NCBI GenBank assembly: GCA_963995505.1
Contig: OZ023198.1
Coordinates: 1,426,001-1,490,000 of the forward strand
DNA length: 64,000 nt
Direction of reading: 5' to 3'
Source of the DNA: Hypericum androsaemum
Taxonomy: Eukaryota > Streptophyta > Magnoliopsida > Malpighiales > Hypericaceae
Shown one piece after another: positions 1 to 13,218 of the stretch. Made by a program: the position numbers and the translations under genes. The notes below the pieces were generated by a model, which had not been told where the DNA came from, searched no databases, and saw only the letters and a list, made by a program, of their open reading frames with translations. How positions within the stretch are numbered: position 1 is the stretch's first letter; each line of letters opens with the position of its first letter.

Positions 1-107
1 CAATTCCCACTAAAAATGTCAGTCGATTGTGATGGAATCCGACATTCTCAAAACATGAATCGTTTTTTAACGTAGTGGATAGGGAAAAGAGAGAAACAAA
101 TCCATAC

Positions 108-1862
<1,755 letters not shown>

Positions 1863-1882
1863 TTCGATTTCTCCCACTCACT

Positions 1883-1911
1883 TAGAGAGAGAGAGAGAGA
1901 GAGAGAGAGAT
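1883..1911. repeat. (GA)n microsatellite in the ADK 5' leader
   Basis: A run of GA dinucleotides lies about 20 bases upstream of the adenylate kinase start codon (CT-rich on the transcribed strand). A second, shorter GA/GGGA tract lies at about 1704-1729 inside intron 1. CT-rich leaders are common in plant housekeeping genes; a regulatory role here is only inferred. Confidence 0.8.
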
Positions 1912-3020
1912 TGGTCGGAATTCAAAGGGGAGAGCTTTAGATGTGTTTGGTCTCTTTTGGGGTTGTTAAGGTAAGGTTCTTTGCTTGTCTCTCAACCGGA
2001 CCTTCCAATGCTTTCAACTCAAGCACCCCGGAGGCGACTTTACTCTTCCCAATTTACCCTTCTACCCCTCGTTTCTTTTTTCTTAAGTATTATGTATATT
2101 AGATTGATTAATCTACTAAGCTCGACTGATAAGTATTTAGATCAATTTTTCATGATTTTTTTTTAGTTTAATCAAGGTCTCTTATGTTAAATAGTTTTTC
2201 GGAGAATTTTTCCACCTTTTAAAAATCATATCCTTCTTAAATTTGGATTAGTCGGTGCAATATATTAGATACCAAAAATTATAAAAGAATATCTACTCAA
2301 GCTCAAAATTACTAACAGTTACTAGTTATTCTATATTAACTTGCAAATCTTGAATTCGAGTAACAATTACTACTTTTAAAAATTATACTCAATTTAAATT
2401 TGAATTATTCTTATAGAGTTAAAAAACTCGAGCTCTCACTTTTTAAGCTGAAATAATCGTTGGTCACTTTGGACTAGTTGTATCCTAGTCCTTTATGCAA
2501 CTCTTGTTTTTAATTTTTTTTTCTTCAATTTGGACTGTTGAACCAAATTGCTTGTTAACGCTTAAATTTGGTTTATAAAAATCGAATTTCATGTTTCACA
2601 ATATAAAATAACCTGCTTCTCGACTTTTTTTTATTTTTAGTTTCACAAAAATAAGAAGATTTAGATTGCGACCCATTAGAATCCGACAAGAACAGAAGTT
2701 CTCTACAACAACAAAGAGCCTTGTTCTTTGCATAAATAAAAAGAAAGTTTTTCATACTTCACAAACTGCAATGGATAAAAAATGATCAAAATATAAGAAA
2801 AATAAAAACAAAGTAAAAAGTGCTAAGATGAGGACAAAGTCGAGCAGATTCAAGACAAAACAGAACGGAAAGCTCATTTCATGTTCAGTAAACTGGCAAG
2901 TTATAATTAAGACAGGCGACGGCAACACATAAAAGCACAGAACAACTAAGTTTCCAAGTTCATAGCATTACAAAACATGGCTAATCCCTATCAACATTCA
3001 TTCATTCATTAATCCACCTC
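1912..3020. other. Intergenic, ADK promoter side to NOP56 3' flank
   Basis: No gene was recognised. The stretch is AT-rich. It should hold the adenylate kinase promoter (left part) and the NOP56 3' UTR and polyadenylation region (right part). Around 2190-2450 there is decayed repeat-like sequence containing a TTGGATTAGTCGG-type string that recurs in diverged form near 31380. Confidence 0.5.
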
Positions 3021-5728
3021 TTAATCCTTTGACTTCTTCTTCTTCTTTTTGCCATCGCTAGCGGCCACCGAATCCTCTCCGTTTTGATCCTTGCTCTTCT
3101 TCTTTTTCTTCTTCTTGGCAGATTCATCAGCATCACCATTTACGCCTTTCAACTCCTCAGCAGGCTCCTCCTCCAGCTTTCTCTTTTCCTTCTTTTTCTT
3201 TTTCTTCTCCGACTTCAACTCCTCACCGTTGGGCTGGTCCTCAGCCATCAGTTCACCATCCTCAGCAGCCTCAGACTTCGACTTCTTTTTCTTGCTTTTC
3301 TTAGCCGATGCGTCCTCAGTTTCCATTTCAATATCTGCAGTGACAACACCAATAACATCACTATATGGTGTCGGTCTTCTAACAACAGCAGAGAGCTGAG
3401 CAAGTCTGCCCTGCTAAGCGACAATTGCTGTTGCAGATCTGCCAAAAAGCTATTTTACACAGGATGATAGCATGCATAACACAAACCTTTGCTTTGAGTA
3501 CTTAGAATTGCAGCTTGCATCACATCAATATTCTTACGCGGCTGCACTCCTTTGTCATAGAAATCTAAACGCTCCTCCACTTGTTCACGGAGTTTCTCTC
3601 CAAAAGTAGTAGTCGCCGACTCTACATCAAGATAGAAAAATGGTAAATTTAAAAGGGCGAGAATGAAAAAATTGTTTTAATGTAATTGCCAAATGGGAGA
3701 ACTAATACCAGAGAAACAATCAATGCGGCAGGCCATGGAACACTTGTTAGCAAGATAACGAGCCATCCGTCCCTTGTTTTTGGATGAAGCACGGCCAATG
3801 AACGAAGAGTGAAAAATCAGCCCGTATTTTGGGGTGTTTCCCTTAGTTTTCAGAGACCTAAGCATCACATGAAGCACAAGGTTTTAGAGAAAACAAAAAC
3901 CTTGAAAGGGTAAAAACATTGCAACAAGAGAGAGAGTATTTTATCCAAAAAGACATACTCAGAACCAGACCAAATAAGAAGTGCTTGCAAAAGCAATCCC
4001 AAGAGAGGATGGAGAAGCTATACCTGAAGAGTGCTTTCTCTGCACCAAGGATTTGAAGTGTCGAAGAAGGGCACTTTGCTAGATTAGTCAGACTACCAGC
4101 ATGTGAGATTAAACGCGCCCCAACAACCTCACCAATCAAAGAGGCTAAATTTGGAGCAATGCCGTTCATCTTAGATACCAAATAGTCATACACATTCTTC
4201 CTATACTCACAGAGGCCCAAAACCCTCTCAGCAGTGTGATGAACCATAACTAAATCGACTGGAGAGAAATCCGTTCCTGCAAGCAAGGTAACGAAAAATG
4301 GAAATCCATAAGCGAACAGAAAGGAACAGCTGCTTCAACACAGGAAATCACAGAGATGTGGAAATACCCATAGAGACTTTGGCAGCTTCCATAAGTTCCT
4401 TTGCCTTGTCCTCATCACCAAGTATATCTGTCAATTGTGGCAACTGATCCTCAGTAAGGATTGATTTGTCCTCAATGAAAATTGCAACTTTTGCATACAA
4501 ATAGTTATCACTGACAATCTTCAGCAACTCGGGGAAATGCCAAGAGTACCATTCTCTGAAAAGGGTAGAAGAGACTATTCAGTAACTAAATTATTTCATT
4601 TTACAGATGTCCAATAGATGAGAACTATTGTGAATAACAAACCTCAGTCTCATTGACATGGAATTGATATCTTTGTCAAGTTTGTCAATAAGAAAAATTG
4701 CTTGAATGACCATATTGTCTACTCGGTTGACATTGAACTTGACCTTTGCCCGGCTGTAACTGTGAGCCAGACCAAGTTGGGCTACCTCCAAGTCACCGGG
4801 CTACGAAAACAAAAGGGAAGAGTATACATTACTGAAACTCCTTAAGAATCTATGTTCAGGGCAACAATGGAACAAGCACAAACCTTTAGGTCCTTGAGGA
4901 ACTTCTCAAAATGTAGACGCACACCACGGATAATCTCGAGAACAAACTCGTTACTTTGGCAGGGAATTTTAGTCTCCTCAAAGATGTGGGATCCAATCTT
5001 CGGGTCAGTAACTCCCAAGCTAAACTTCGGCTTCTTCCCATCCTTAACTTTCGGAAGATTCAGCTCCAAGAAATTCCTCAACTCATCGGTCATAAGCCCT
5101 GAAAATGAAAGACCAGCATAAACTCACAAAACCAACCTTCAAAGATACACCAAAAAACGAATATCACTACCGGCTCAGCGCAAGGTCTACAAGAACAAAA
5201 CAAATAAGTAAAGCAAAGCCAACAAAAACCGCTCAGAGGAAAAGGCAAAGGAACTTCAACGCATTGAATGAGGTCGGATAGACACGCCTCTTATAGACCA
5301 AGACACTGGTGCATTCTGTTCTATATACTAAAGTATGCGACATTCCCTTCGAAAAAAAACTACACGACACGCTAAGGTTGCATTTAAACTCCATAGACAT
5401 CGAAACTAAAACCCTAGACAAAGAAAAACAGAACAAAAACCCTCCAGGCCTTCACAATAGCTCCACAAAACAAAACAAAAAACCATAAAGGTGAGAACTT
5501 TTTTCTTCGGTTTAATCCCTAACCTTCGGAGACGGAATTGCACTGGTTCAACGCATCCAAGGTGGACCCAAAAGGTTGAAAGGCGGCGAGCTGGACCACC
5601 TTCCCGAACCGGTTCAGGTCCGTAATCGAGTTCCGGACCGCCTCCGTGTTCTGGCCGATTTCATCGATTCCGTTGGCCAGGAACAAGCTATAGCCCGACG
5701 CCGCCTCGTACAAGAGGTAGAGCGCCAT
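3021..5728 (-). CDS. NOP56: NOP56, box C/D snoRNP core protein
   Basis: NOP56 is a nucleolar scaffold of box C/D snoRNPs, acting with NOP58, fibrillarin and the 15.5K protein in 2'-O-methylation and processing of pre-rRNA. Eight exons, 5' to 3': 5728-5524, 5098-4884, 4800-4643, 4555-4368, 4276-4024, 3857-3709, 3621-3487, 3334-3021. They sum to 1617 nt, or 538 residues plus stop. The N-terminus [16 protein letters not shown] opens the NOP5NT domain. A central coiled-coil region ([10 protein letters not shown]) precedes the Nop domain with [11 protein letters not shown] and ILGAEKALF. The last exon encodes a low-complexity tail of lysine and acidic runs ([18 protein letters not shown]), typical of plant NOP56. 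All splice junctions are GT-AG. Nothing is broken. The promoter carries two telo-boxes and three site II motifs (see 5786-5906), fitting a ribosome-biogenesis gene. NOP58 is excluded by the N-terminal sequence. Confidence 0.96.
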
Positions 5729-5785
5729 TTCCAAAATCAAGAAAGGTGAAAACTTTAGGTCGAGGTGTATGAGGAGGAGCGAGGT

Positions 5786-5906
5786 TTAGGGTTTTCGCGT
5801 TAGGGTTTAATAACGCGAACGTATTTATCCTTGTCTTTCTTTCTGGCGGAGATTTTTTTGGTTCTGGGCCTAGGCTATACTGGTTGAGGCCCAATATAAT
5901 TGGGCC
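5786..5906 (-). promoter_or_regulatory. Paired telo-boxes plus site II motifs upstream of NOP56
   Basis: Read on the NOP56 strand there are two AAACCCTAA telo-boxes (5786-5794 and 5800-5808), 58-80 bases before the ATG at 5728. Upstream lie three TGGGCC/GGCCCA site II elements (5865-5870, 5888-5893, 5901-5906). Telo-box plus site II is an established plant module for ribosomal-protein and nucleolar genes, read by TCP and Pur-alpha type factors. The boxes are seen directly; their function here is inferred from that knowledge. Confidence 0.8.
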
Positions 5907-6570
5907 CGATTATTTTTGTTTTTATTTCTTTTTAGGGAAAATTTCACTTTTACACTTGTGGTTTGACAAATTTTGAGCTGGCCCACCATGTCAATTTTTT
6001 TTTATCTTGTTGGCAATGTGAGTTGTCCGGATTAAAAATATCAGTTTCAATCCTTTATTTGTTTATATTTTTTCAAAAGCCCCTCCTATCTTCCCTCTCT
6101 TCTTCTTACAAAATCAAATGGACAAATCATGTTCCATGGGCTACAATGAAGCTATTGTCCACCAACATCAAACATATTGATTATGCGGAAAAACAAGAAG
6201 ATTCCGCCAACGGCCTGTTAATTAGCTACAACATTTATGAAACTAAAGGATTCAAATAATAGTATTTGAAGTACATGATCATATCTCAAAATTTGTCAAA
6301 CCATAATATAAAAACGAACTTTTTCTTTTTTTATTTAGGAGGTCCAATTGCCTTTCTATAACTCTTCGGTTTGCTGAAATGGATTGGTCAATGTCAGATC
6401 GCGAGATAATTTCGGCTAAACTGAAAAGTACGAAAATTATTTTGGGCTCAATTATCAGAAAACCGTTGAACTAAGTAGGAAATGACCAAGTCAGATTCAT
6501 TGACTGGCACGATTCACGAACCATTTGTTATCGACAGCCGAAACATGAGAAATGGATTAAAAAAATTAAT
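5907..6570. other. Intergenic between the NOP56 promoter and tRNA-Lys
   Basis: No gene recognised. From about 6400 the sequence is homologous to 14580-14730, marking the left end of the first copy of the tandem duplication. A 98-codon open frame starting at 5963 shows no recognisable protein and is treated as chance. Confidence 0.5.
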
Positions 6571-6641
6571 GTCTCTGGTGAGATTCGAACCCACGACCGC
6601 TGGCTTAAAAGGCCAATACACTACCGCTGTGTTACAGAGAC
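6571..6641 (-). tRNA. tRNA-Lys (UUU), predicted by folding
   Basis: The minus strand folds into a full 71-nt cloverleaf. The acceptor stem GTCTCTG pairs with CAGAGAC. The D-arm is ACAC/GTGT with a GG-containing loop. The anticodon stem TTGGC/GCCAG carries loop CTTTTAA, giving anticodon UUU (Lys). A 5-nt variable region follows, and the T-arm is GTGGG/CTCAC with loop TTCGAAT. The next base is A (discriminator) and a T7 run follows shortly, suiting Pol III termination. No intron is present. The body does not match the plant nuclear Lys tRNA sequence I recall (GCCCGG.. type), so it may be a divergent or recruited tRNA gene or a relic. In the tandem copy at 14738-14747 only the ends of this gene remain. 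Confidence 0.7.
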
Positions 6642-7866
6642 TTCTTGGTAACGTTTGAGAACTCATAATTACAAGTTTGTTAAGGTAGGGTGGTTCGGTG
6701 TCGAGGAGAGAGACTTAAAAGGAGATATTGAGACGTGCTACGGCCGTGGACGGTGCAAAATTTTAAGGTCAATAGAGAACGGGGCTCGTCGGTCATGGAG
6801 GCAGCGGTTCCTCGGGGCAATGGAGGTGTGGGTGGGAGATGGGAGACTTGCCGGAGGTGTATGGGCCTTAGAATTGGATAAGGGAAAGGGAGAGGTATTG
6901 AGTTGTATTTAGCAAGTAGTTGGGCTTGTGTTATAAAAGATTTATCGTTGAATTACCTTAAAATTTTGGGTTAAAAATATACAGTAAAACTATATGGTTT
7001 AAACTTTAAAATGATAGCCTTTTTAAACTAATAAAAAGTTTCGGTCACATAACGAGTGTTAAAATTTAGTAACTCCTCTATCATAATAACTAATACATTT
7101 TAAAAAAATTTTAGTGCTAAATATTGGTATGAAGTTTCGCATAAAGTGATATTTTTTAATAATTGAATATATATTTATATTTATATTTATATTTATCCGG
7201 AGTTTGCTTTTGTATATTATATGGATGATTCGATCCAAAAAATCCATGATTAGGAATAATTTGACTCTCGTTGTTCGAGGAAGGGGCGAAAAAGCGATGG
7301 TGTCATTAGATATCTTAAAACTAGAATTAGAATCCCTCTTTTTTCGATCCAGTTCCTCAACCATCATGGACCCCATTGAAATTTCGACATCATACACTTT
7401 ATGAATTTTATAATTATTTTAAGATATTAGTTTGTGCAAGACTTAAATTTTACATCATTTTTCATTTTCTCAATTGTAGTCAAATGGTTATTGTGATCAC
7501 CGTCTTGTTGTAAGAAAATATCCCAATCGAGTTTAGTATTTAAATAATGTTATAAGTCGTGATTTTATGTAACTTGAATATGGACACAATATTTTTTTGT
7601 ATTTACATGTTTATTGCTCAAAATTTTAATTTTAATATTTTTGGAAGAAAAAATATGTAAATCGCTTTTATCTAATAACCAATCCAAAATAATATTTTTT
7701 ATCTCAACGATATCACTTTAGAGAGATTACACGCACATTGCTCCCCGACCGCTCTCAAATCGACGATAAAGCCATGGGAAGAAAGAAGAACCTGACTCCC
7801 ATCGGCGATGGATCCCGATTGGTGTAATTAAGACTGTAACCCACCAATTAACTCATTCTCATTGGG

Positions 7867-8156
7867 TTGGGTGAAATCGGTTTTAGACTTGGCGAAATCG
7901 AAAATCTCTTGGTGTTTTATTGCCCCTTGGGACAATTAAGGTTCTGTTATGTCGCGAGAAAAATAGGGACAAGTTGTACGAAGAACCTCTCTCAAATAGG
8001 TCGTCGTCCGCTGTTCTTTTCATGTTGGGCTCCGTGGCGAGTGATGCTTGCGAGGGATTACTTCGAGAATCCTTGGTCTATTTTGTTTCGCTTGTCGCTG
8101 GGATTATCATCTTGGTCCTTTCTTTCTTTCAGACATTCTACGCCATTATAGGCTAG
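7867..8156 (+). pseudogene. DUF247 C-terminal relic, copy 1 (frameshifted)
   Basis: The segment encodes WRVMLARDYFENPWSI, then, after an apparent 2-base insertion near 8090 relative to copy 2, continues in another frame as FVSLVAGIIILVLSFFQT and ends at a TAG. A basic RDYF-NPW motif followed by one hydrophobic helix and an immediate stop is the hallmark C-terminus of plant DUF247 (UPF0481) membrane proteins. The large N-terminal part is missing. It is most likely non-functional. Confidence 0.7.
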
Positions 8157-8364
8157 ATCATTTTTCTGCTATTGTTTATAGACTGTGATCCTCTGATATC
8201 CGCTACTATAATTACGTGTTATTAATTCAGAGTCAAATATGTTCGCATCTACGAATTCAAAATTGGGGTGGGACGACTAGCCATGCGTTGTATTTTGCCA
8301 ATATTCTTATTCTAGAAGCAGGATTTGTGTGATTAATTGTGTAGCAGGTGGACTGCCGTTAGGA

Positions 8365-8906
8365 TGGGATCATGCCCACTAATAAGTGGAAGATAAAAAT
8401 ATCCATTAGTGATGGGTAGAGTCTCCATTAGTGATGGGTGGAGTCTCCATTAGTGATGAGTGGATTAAGAAATCATGACATTCCTCTCTATAAACGGGGA
8501 GATGATCTTCCATTGTGAGAGATATCCACAAAATGAAGAAAAACTCCAAGTTGAGAGTTTAGAGAGAAATAGATAGTTTCCAAGTTCCAGAGAGAGAGAG
8601 CTTGAGGTAAAATTAGAGTGAGTGAAAATTCTCTACTGTAAAATACGAGTGAAATACGAGAGTGGGATAACTCGGGGTATCGGACAGTGAGGATATTTTT
8701 ACCACTGTAATTTCTCTATTTACTAGTGGATATTTTTCGGAGCTAGTCCCGTGGTTTTTTCTTCTGGTATTTAGAGAGTTTTCCACATAAATCTTGGTGT
8801 TCCCTCTTGGTGGTGTTTTTTTTCCATCTACTTTTGACTATGGTAATTATTAATTATCGGGATAAATTTTATTTACCGCTTCCGCTGCACGAGTCAATTC
8901 CCAACA
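8365..8906 (+). repeat. LTR of palindromic copia, left arm
   Basis: It starts TGGGATCATGCCC and ends CCAACA immediately before the primer binding site. Near 8400-8465 it holds about three copies of a 22-bp repeat built on TCCATTAGTGATGGGT. It is the inverted counterpart of 13219-13787, with substitutions and small indels between them. Confidence 0.85.
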
Positions 8907-8908
8907 AG

Positions 8909-8920
8909 TGGTATCAGAGC
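8909..8920 (+). other. Primer binding site (tRNA-Met type), left arm
   Basis: TGGTATCAGAGC, complementary to the 3' end of initiator tRNA-Met, lies two bases after the LTR. The matching site of the right arm is on the minus strand at about 13204-13217. Confidence 0.85.
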
Positions 8921-8946
8921 CTTAGCTTTGTAGCTGAGATCTTTGT

Positions 8947-9427
8947 ATGTTGAAGATGGAGGACAAGCCTGTCAAAAAAACCATCAAGCTGACTTCGTCA
9001 AATTATGCCGTCTGGAAGACTCTAATGACGAATGTTTTATATTGCAAGGATCTTTTTGATCCTATTGAGTTAAAATGTATAAAAGATGAGGTAATAGCAG
9101 ATGCTCTTTGGAACAAGATGAATCGCAAAGCCTGTGGATTAATTTGATAGTCGATTGATCCCAGTCTTATTCACCACGTGGCTGACGAGACGGATGCATT
9201 TAAGCTCTGGGAGAAGCTGGAAAATCTGTTTGAGCAGAAAAATACCATTGACAAGGCTTTTCTGCTCAAACGGCTTATCACAGCCACATACCGTGATGGA
9301 CAAAATATGTCTGAGCATTTGAGTACATTCCAGGAGTTTGCAAATCATCTAGTAGTAGCAAAGGTTCAGCTAGACGATGAGTTGCTGGCTTTGATGTTGC
9401 TGAATTCCTTGCCGGATAGTTGGGAAA
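8947..9427 (+). pseudogene. copia gag fragment, left arm
   Basis: Encodes the Gag N-terminus (MLKMEDKPVKKTIKLTSSNY..) and is homologous to the minus-strand gag at 13178-12698. It has an in-frame stop at about 9147 (GLI then TGA). Homology ends exactly after the codons for LPDSWE, where the sequence switches to antisense RNase H. This is a fragment created by the inversion, not a gene. Confidence 0.85.
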
Positions 9428-12400
9428 CCCATGATAGGTGGCATTCTTGCTCAGGTCTAGAGCACTTTGACTATCACTGTAAATCACATACTCATCTTGC
9501 TCTAAATCCAGCTCTTGAAGGAACCTCTTTAACCAAAGCAACTCTTTTCCTGCCTCGGTCATTGTAATATACTCTGCCTCAGTTGTAGATAGGGCAACAC
9601 ATTTCTGCAGTTTGGACTGCCATGACACAGCTCCCCCTGCAAAAGTAAACAGATATCCAGAAGTTGATTTTCTGGAGTCAATATCTCCTGCCATATCTGC
9701 ATCTGAAAAACCTTTCAAGATTAGTTCCGAGCCTCCAAAGCACAAAGATATTTTTAAATTGCCTCGTAAGTATTTTAGGATCCATTTCACAGCCTCCCAA
9801 TGTTGTCTCCCCGGGTTAGAGAGAAACCTGCTCACCACACCAACCGCGTGAGCAATATCTGGACGTGTGCACACCATAGCGTACATCAAACTCCCAACTG
9901 CTGAGGAGTATGGAACCTTTGCCATGTCTTCCTTCTCCTCCTTTGTTGTAGGACATGCTTTCTTGCTGAGTTTAAACTGGCCAGCAAGAGGTGTACTGAC
10001 TGGATTCACTTTTTTTGAATTGAATTTCTCTAGTACCTTCTTAATGTATCTTTCCTGGGATAACCACAGCTTCCTAGCTTGTCGATCATGAATAATCTGC
10101 ATGTCCAGAATTTGCCTTGCTGCACCAAGATCCTTCATGTCAAAGGGCTGATAAATCTTCTTTCAACTTCTTTATCATCTCAGCATCCTGTCCAACGATC
10201 AGCATATCATCCACATACAACAAAAAAATTATGAATTTACCATCATAAAATCTACGGATGTAAACGCAATGGTCTGCGTTTGTCCTGGTGTAGCCATGAC
10301 TCATCATGAATGGGTCGAACTTCTTGTACCACTGTCTAGGAGCTTGCTTCAGGTCGTACAAGCTCTTTCTTAACGTGCACACCAGATCTTCCTTCCCTTT
10401 CTCCTAAAAACCTTCAGGTTGCTGCATGTAGATTTCCTTCTCCAAATCACCATGGAGGAAAGCAGTCTTGACATCCATTTGCTTTAACTCCAGATTCAAA
10501 CTAGCACTTAGTCTGAGTACTACTCGAACGGAGATCATATTTATGACTGGTGAAAATATTTCATCAAAGTCATTGCCTTTCTTCTGGCTGAAACCTTTCA
10601 CCACTAGCCGAGCCTTGTATTTTACTAGATTATCACCATCTCGTTTCAGCTTATATACCCATTTGTTCATCAAGGTCTTCCTTCCTTGGGGTAATTCTAC
10701 AAGCTCATAAGTACTGTTCTTTCTTAAAGAACTCAATTCTTCAAGCATAGCCTCCATCCATCGAGCTTTGTCCTCATGCTTTAGGACTTTTTCAAAGCTC
10801 TCTGGCTCCCCCTCGCTAGTAACAAGGACATACTCAGAACTGGAGTATCTGGTTGACAACATCCTCTGTCTTGTTGACCTTCTGAGTTGCTCGTCCTCCT
10901 GAGATTCCGAAGTTACTTCGCCGACCTCAGGGGTTTGCTCCCCCTGATTAGAATTCTCTTCTGATTCAGCACCCACCCAAAAAGATTGATATGCATCTTC
11001 TCCACCAGTTGTCATTGGAGAAGATTTCGGTGCCAAATCAATTCTACCACCAGCCTCTATCCTTACCTCTATTATTACTGGGGTTGAACATGTCTCATTT
11101 TCATGAAATACTATATCTCTGCTTCTGATGACTTTCTTTCTCTCTAGATCCCACAGTCTGTAGCCAAAGTTTTCTTCTCCATAGCCAAGAAATATGCAGG
11201 GAACTGCTTTGTCGTATAGCTTTTGTCTCTGTTTCTTTGGTATATGTACAAAAGCTTTGCATCCAAACACCTTCAAATGTGAGTAAGAAATACTTCTACC
11301 GGTCCACACTCTCTCTGGGGTGTCATAGTTTAGCGAAACTGATGGAGACCGATTGATTAGGTTGCAGGCAGCACGAACTGCTTCCCCCCAGAACAGCTTA
11401 GGCAAGTTAGCCATTTTGAGCATGCATCTCACTTTCTCCACAATAGTTCTGTTGATTCTCTCTGCAACACCGTTGTGTTGTGCGGTGCCTGGAACTGTCT
11501 TCTCATGTTTGATGCCATAGTTTGCGCAATACTGCTCAAACTCTTTTGACGTGTACTCCCCGCCATTGTCTGACCGGATACACTTCAAGGATGAACCTCT
11601 CTCTCTTTCCACCATAGCATGAAACTTCTTAAAGTGATCAAACACCTGGCCTTTATTTTTATAAAAATACACCCATAACTTCCGTGATGCATCATCAATG
11701 AAAGTGAGAAAATATTTGTTACCACCTAATGACTCTACTTTAATGGGACCACACACATCAGAATGCACAAGTTCTAAAAAACTTTCCTTCTTTTTAGCAG
11801 TCTTGCCAAAAGAAACTCTATGATGCTTGCCAAAGATACAATAATCACAAGGTTGTAGTTTTGTACCTATGGCGATTGGAACAACGGGCCGTAATGTTTT
11901 CATTCCCTTCTCGCTCAAGTGTCTAAGCCACTTATGCCACAGATTTGGTGAGATAGAGTCTTCTACTACGTTCACCTCATCTCCAAGCAGCTTCACTTGA
12001 GTCTTGTAAAGTGTACCAGATATTTTTCCTCTAGCTGTAACTAGATCTCCTGCAGTCAGCTTCCACAATCCATTGCCAAAATGGCTATGAAAACCAGTCA
12101 CATCCAGGGCATGTATAGATATCAGATTCAGATGCAGATCAGGAACATGTCTGACGTCTTTCAATATTAACTTATGGCCAACATTTGTCTTAACCAAAAC
12201 ATCACCAACTCCCACAATATTAGCAAAACTGATATTCCCCATTCTAACCTTGCCAAAGTCTCCTGCTCTGTACAAGGTGAACATCTCTTTGTGGGGAGTT
12301 GCATGGTATGATGCAGCAGAATCAATGACCCATTCAGTGTACAGATTACTGACCGCACAAATATCTTCTTCACAAAAAAATAATGCCACCTCCTCTAGTG

Positions 12401-12527
12401 TAGATGTGGTAGCTCTTTGGTCATTCTCATTCTTCTGCTCGCCTCCCTGCTTCTTCTTGAATAATCTACAATTTCTTTTAAAGTGCCCCTCTTTGCCACA
12501 ATAGTAACACTTCAGTCTTTCTCTCGA
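9428..12527 (-). pseudogene. copia pol: protease, integrase, RT, truncated RNase H
   Basis: Reading on the minus strand: a CCHC knuckle (CYYCGKEGHFKRNC), protease motif VIDSAAS, GAG-pre-integrase HHCC, integrase core (SDVCGPI, RSDNGGEY, NGVAERIN), RT with YVDDMLIV, and RNase H with DADMAGD and DSQSALDLS. Gag and Pol share one frame. Breaks: a TAG at 10404, a one-base shift near 10141, and truncation within RNase H at 9428, after which it runs into antisense gag. Autonomous function is excluded. Confidence 0.9.
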
Positions 12528-13178
12528 CTAGGATCTACCTTCAAACTTGCCTTTCCCACGGTTCTCTGTGACCATGGCCTCATTGCTAGAGCTCATCATG
12601 CCATTCTCTATTCTCCGAGTTTCTTCATTCAGGATACTATCCTTGACCATAGATAATGTGAAACTTGGAGTTGAGTTTGTCAGAGAAACTTTTAGTATTT
12701 CCCAACTATCCGGCAAGGAATTCAGCAACATCAAAGCCAGTAACTCATCGTCTAGCTGAACCTTTGCTGCTGCTAGACGATTTGCAAACTCCTGGAACGT
12801 ACTCAAATGCTCAGACACATTTTGTCCATCACGGTATGTAGCTGTGATAAGCCGTTTGAGCAGAAAAGCCTTGTCAATGGCATTTTTCTGCTCAAACAGA
12901 TTTTTCAGCTTCTCCCAAAGCTTAAATGAATCTGTCTCATCAGCTACGTGGTGAATAAGACTGGGGTCAATCGACTGTCGAATTAACCCACGGGCTTTGC
13001 GATTCATCTTGTTCCAGAGAGCATCTGCTATTGCCTCGTCTTTTATACCTTTTAACTCAATAGGATAAAAAAGATCCTTGCAATATAAAACATCCGTCAT
13101 CAGAGTCTTCCAGACGGCATAATTTGACGAAGTCAACTTGATGGCTTTTTCGACAGGCTTGTCCTCCATATTCAACAC
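12528..13178 (-). pseudogene. copia gag, right arm
   Basis: A 216-codon Gag with the UBN2-type fold (TSSNYAVWKTLM, FKLWEKLKNLF, LNSLPDSW). It is in frame with pol but separated from it by a TAG at 12528-12530 located just before the zinc knuckle. Without that stop Gag-Pol would be one reading frame. Confidence 0.88.
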
Positions 13179-13218
13179 ACAAAGATCTCAGCTACAAAGC
13201 CAAGGCTCTGATACCACT

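Larger units (their letters stand above)
6400..8364 (+). repeat. Tandem-duplicated unit, copy 1 (left part)
   Basis: Several blocks match the region 14575-15530 in the same order and orientation: 6405-6490, 6705-6840 (shared string GTGCTACGGCCGTGGACGG) and 7885-8155 (DUF247 C-terminus). The unit continues to the right of the copia insertion at about 13790-14190, where it matches 15775-16180. Many substitutions and indels separate the copies, so the duplication is old. Apart from the tRNA and the DUF247 relic no gene is seen; 6642-7866 is AT-rich intergenic sequence. Confidence 0.75.

Noticed and set aside
3084..3467. Leucine-rich open frames on the plus strand
   Set aside because: Antisense translation of the lysine-repeat tail of NOP56.
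6655..6912. 85-codon open frame in the duplicated unit
   Set aside because: The frame is not kept in the homologous region near 14800-14950 and no family is recognised.
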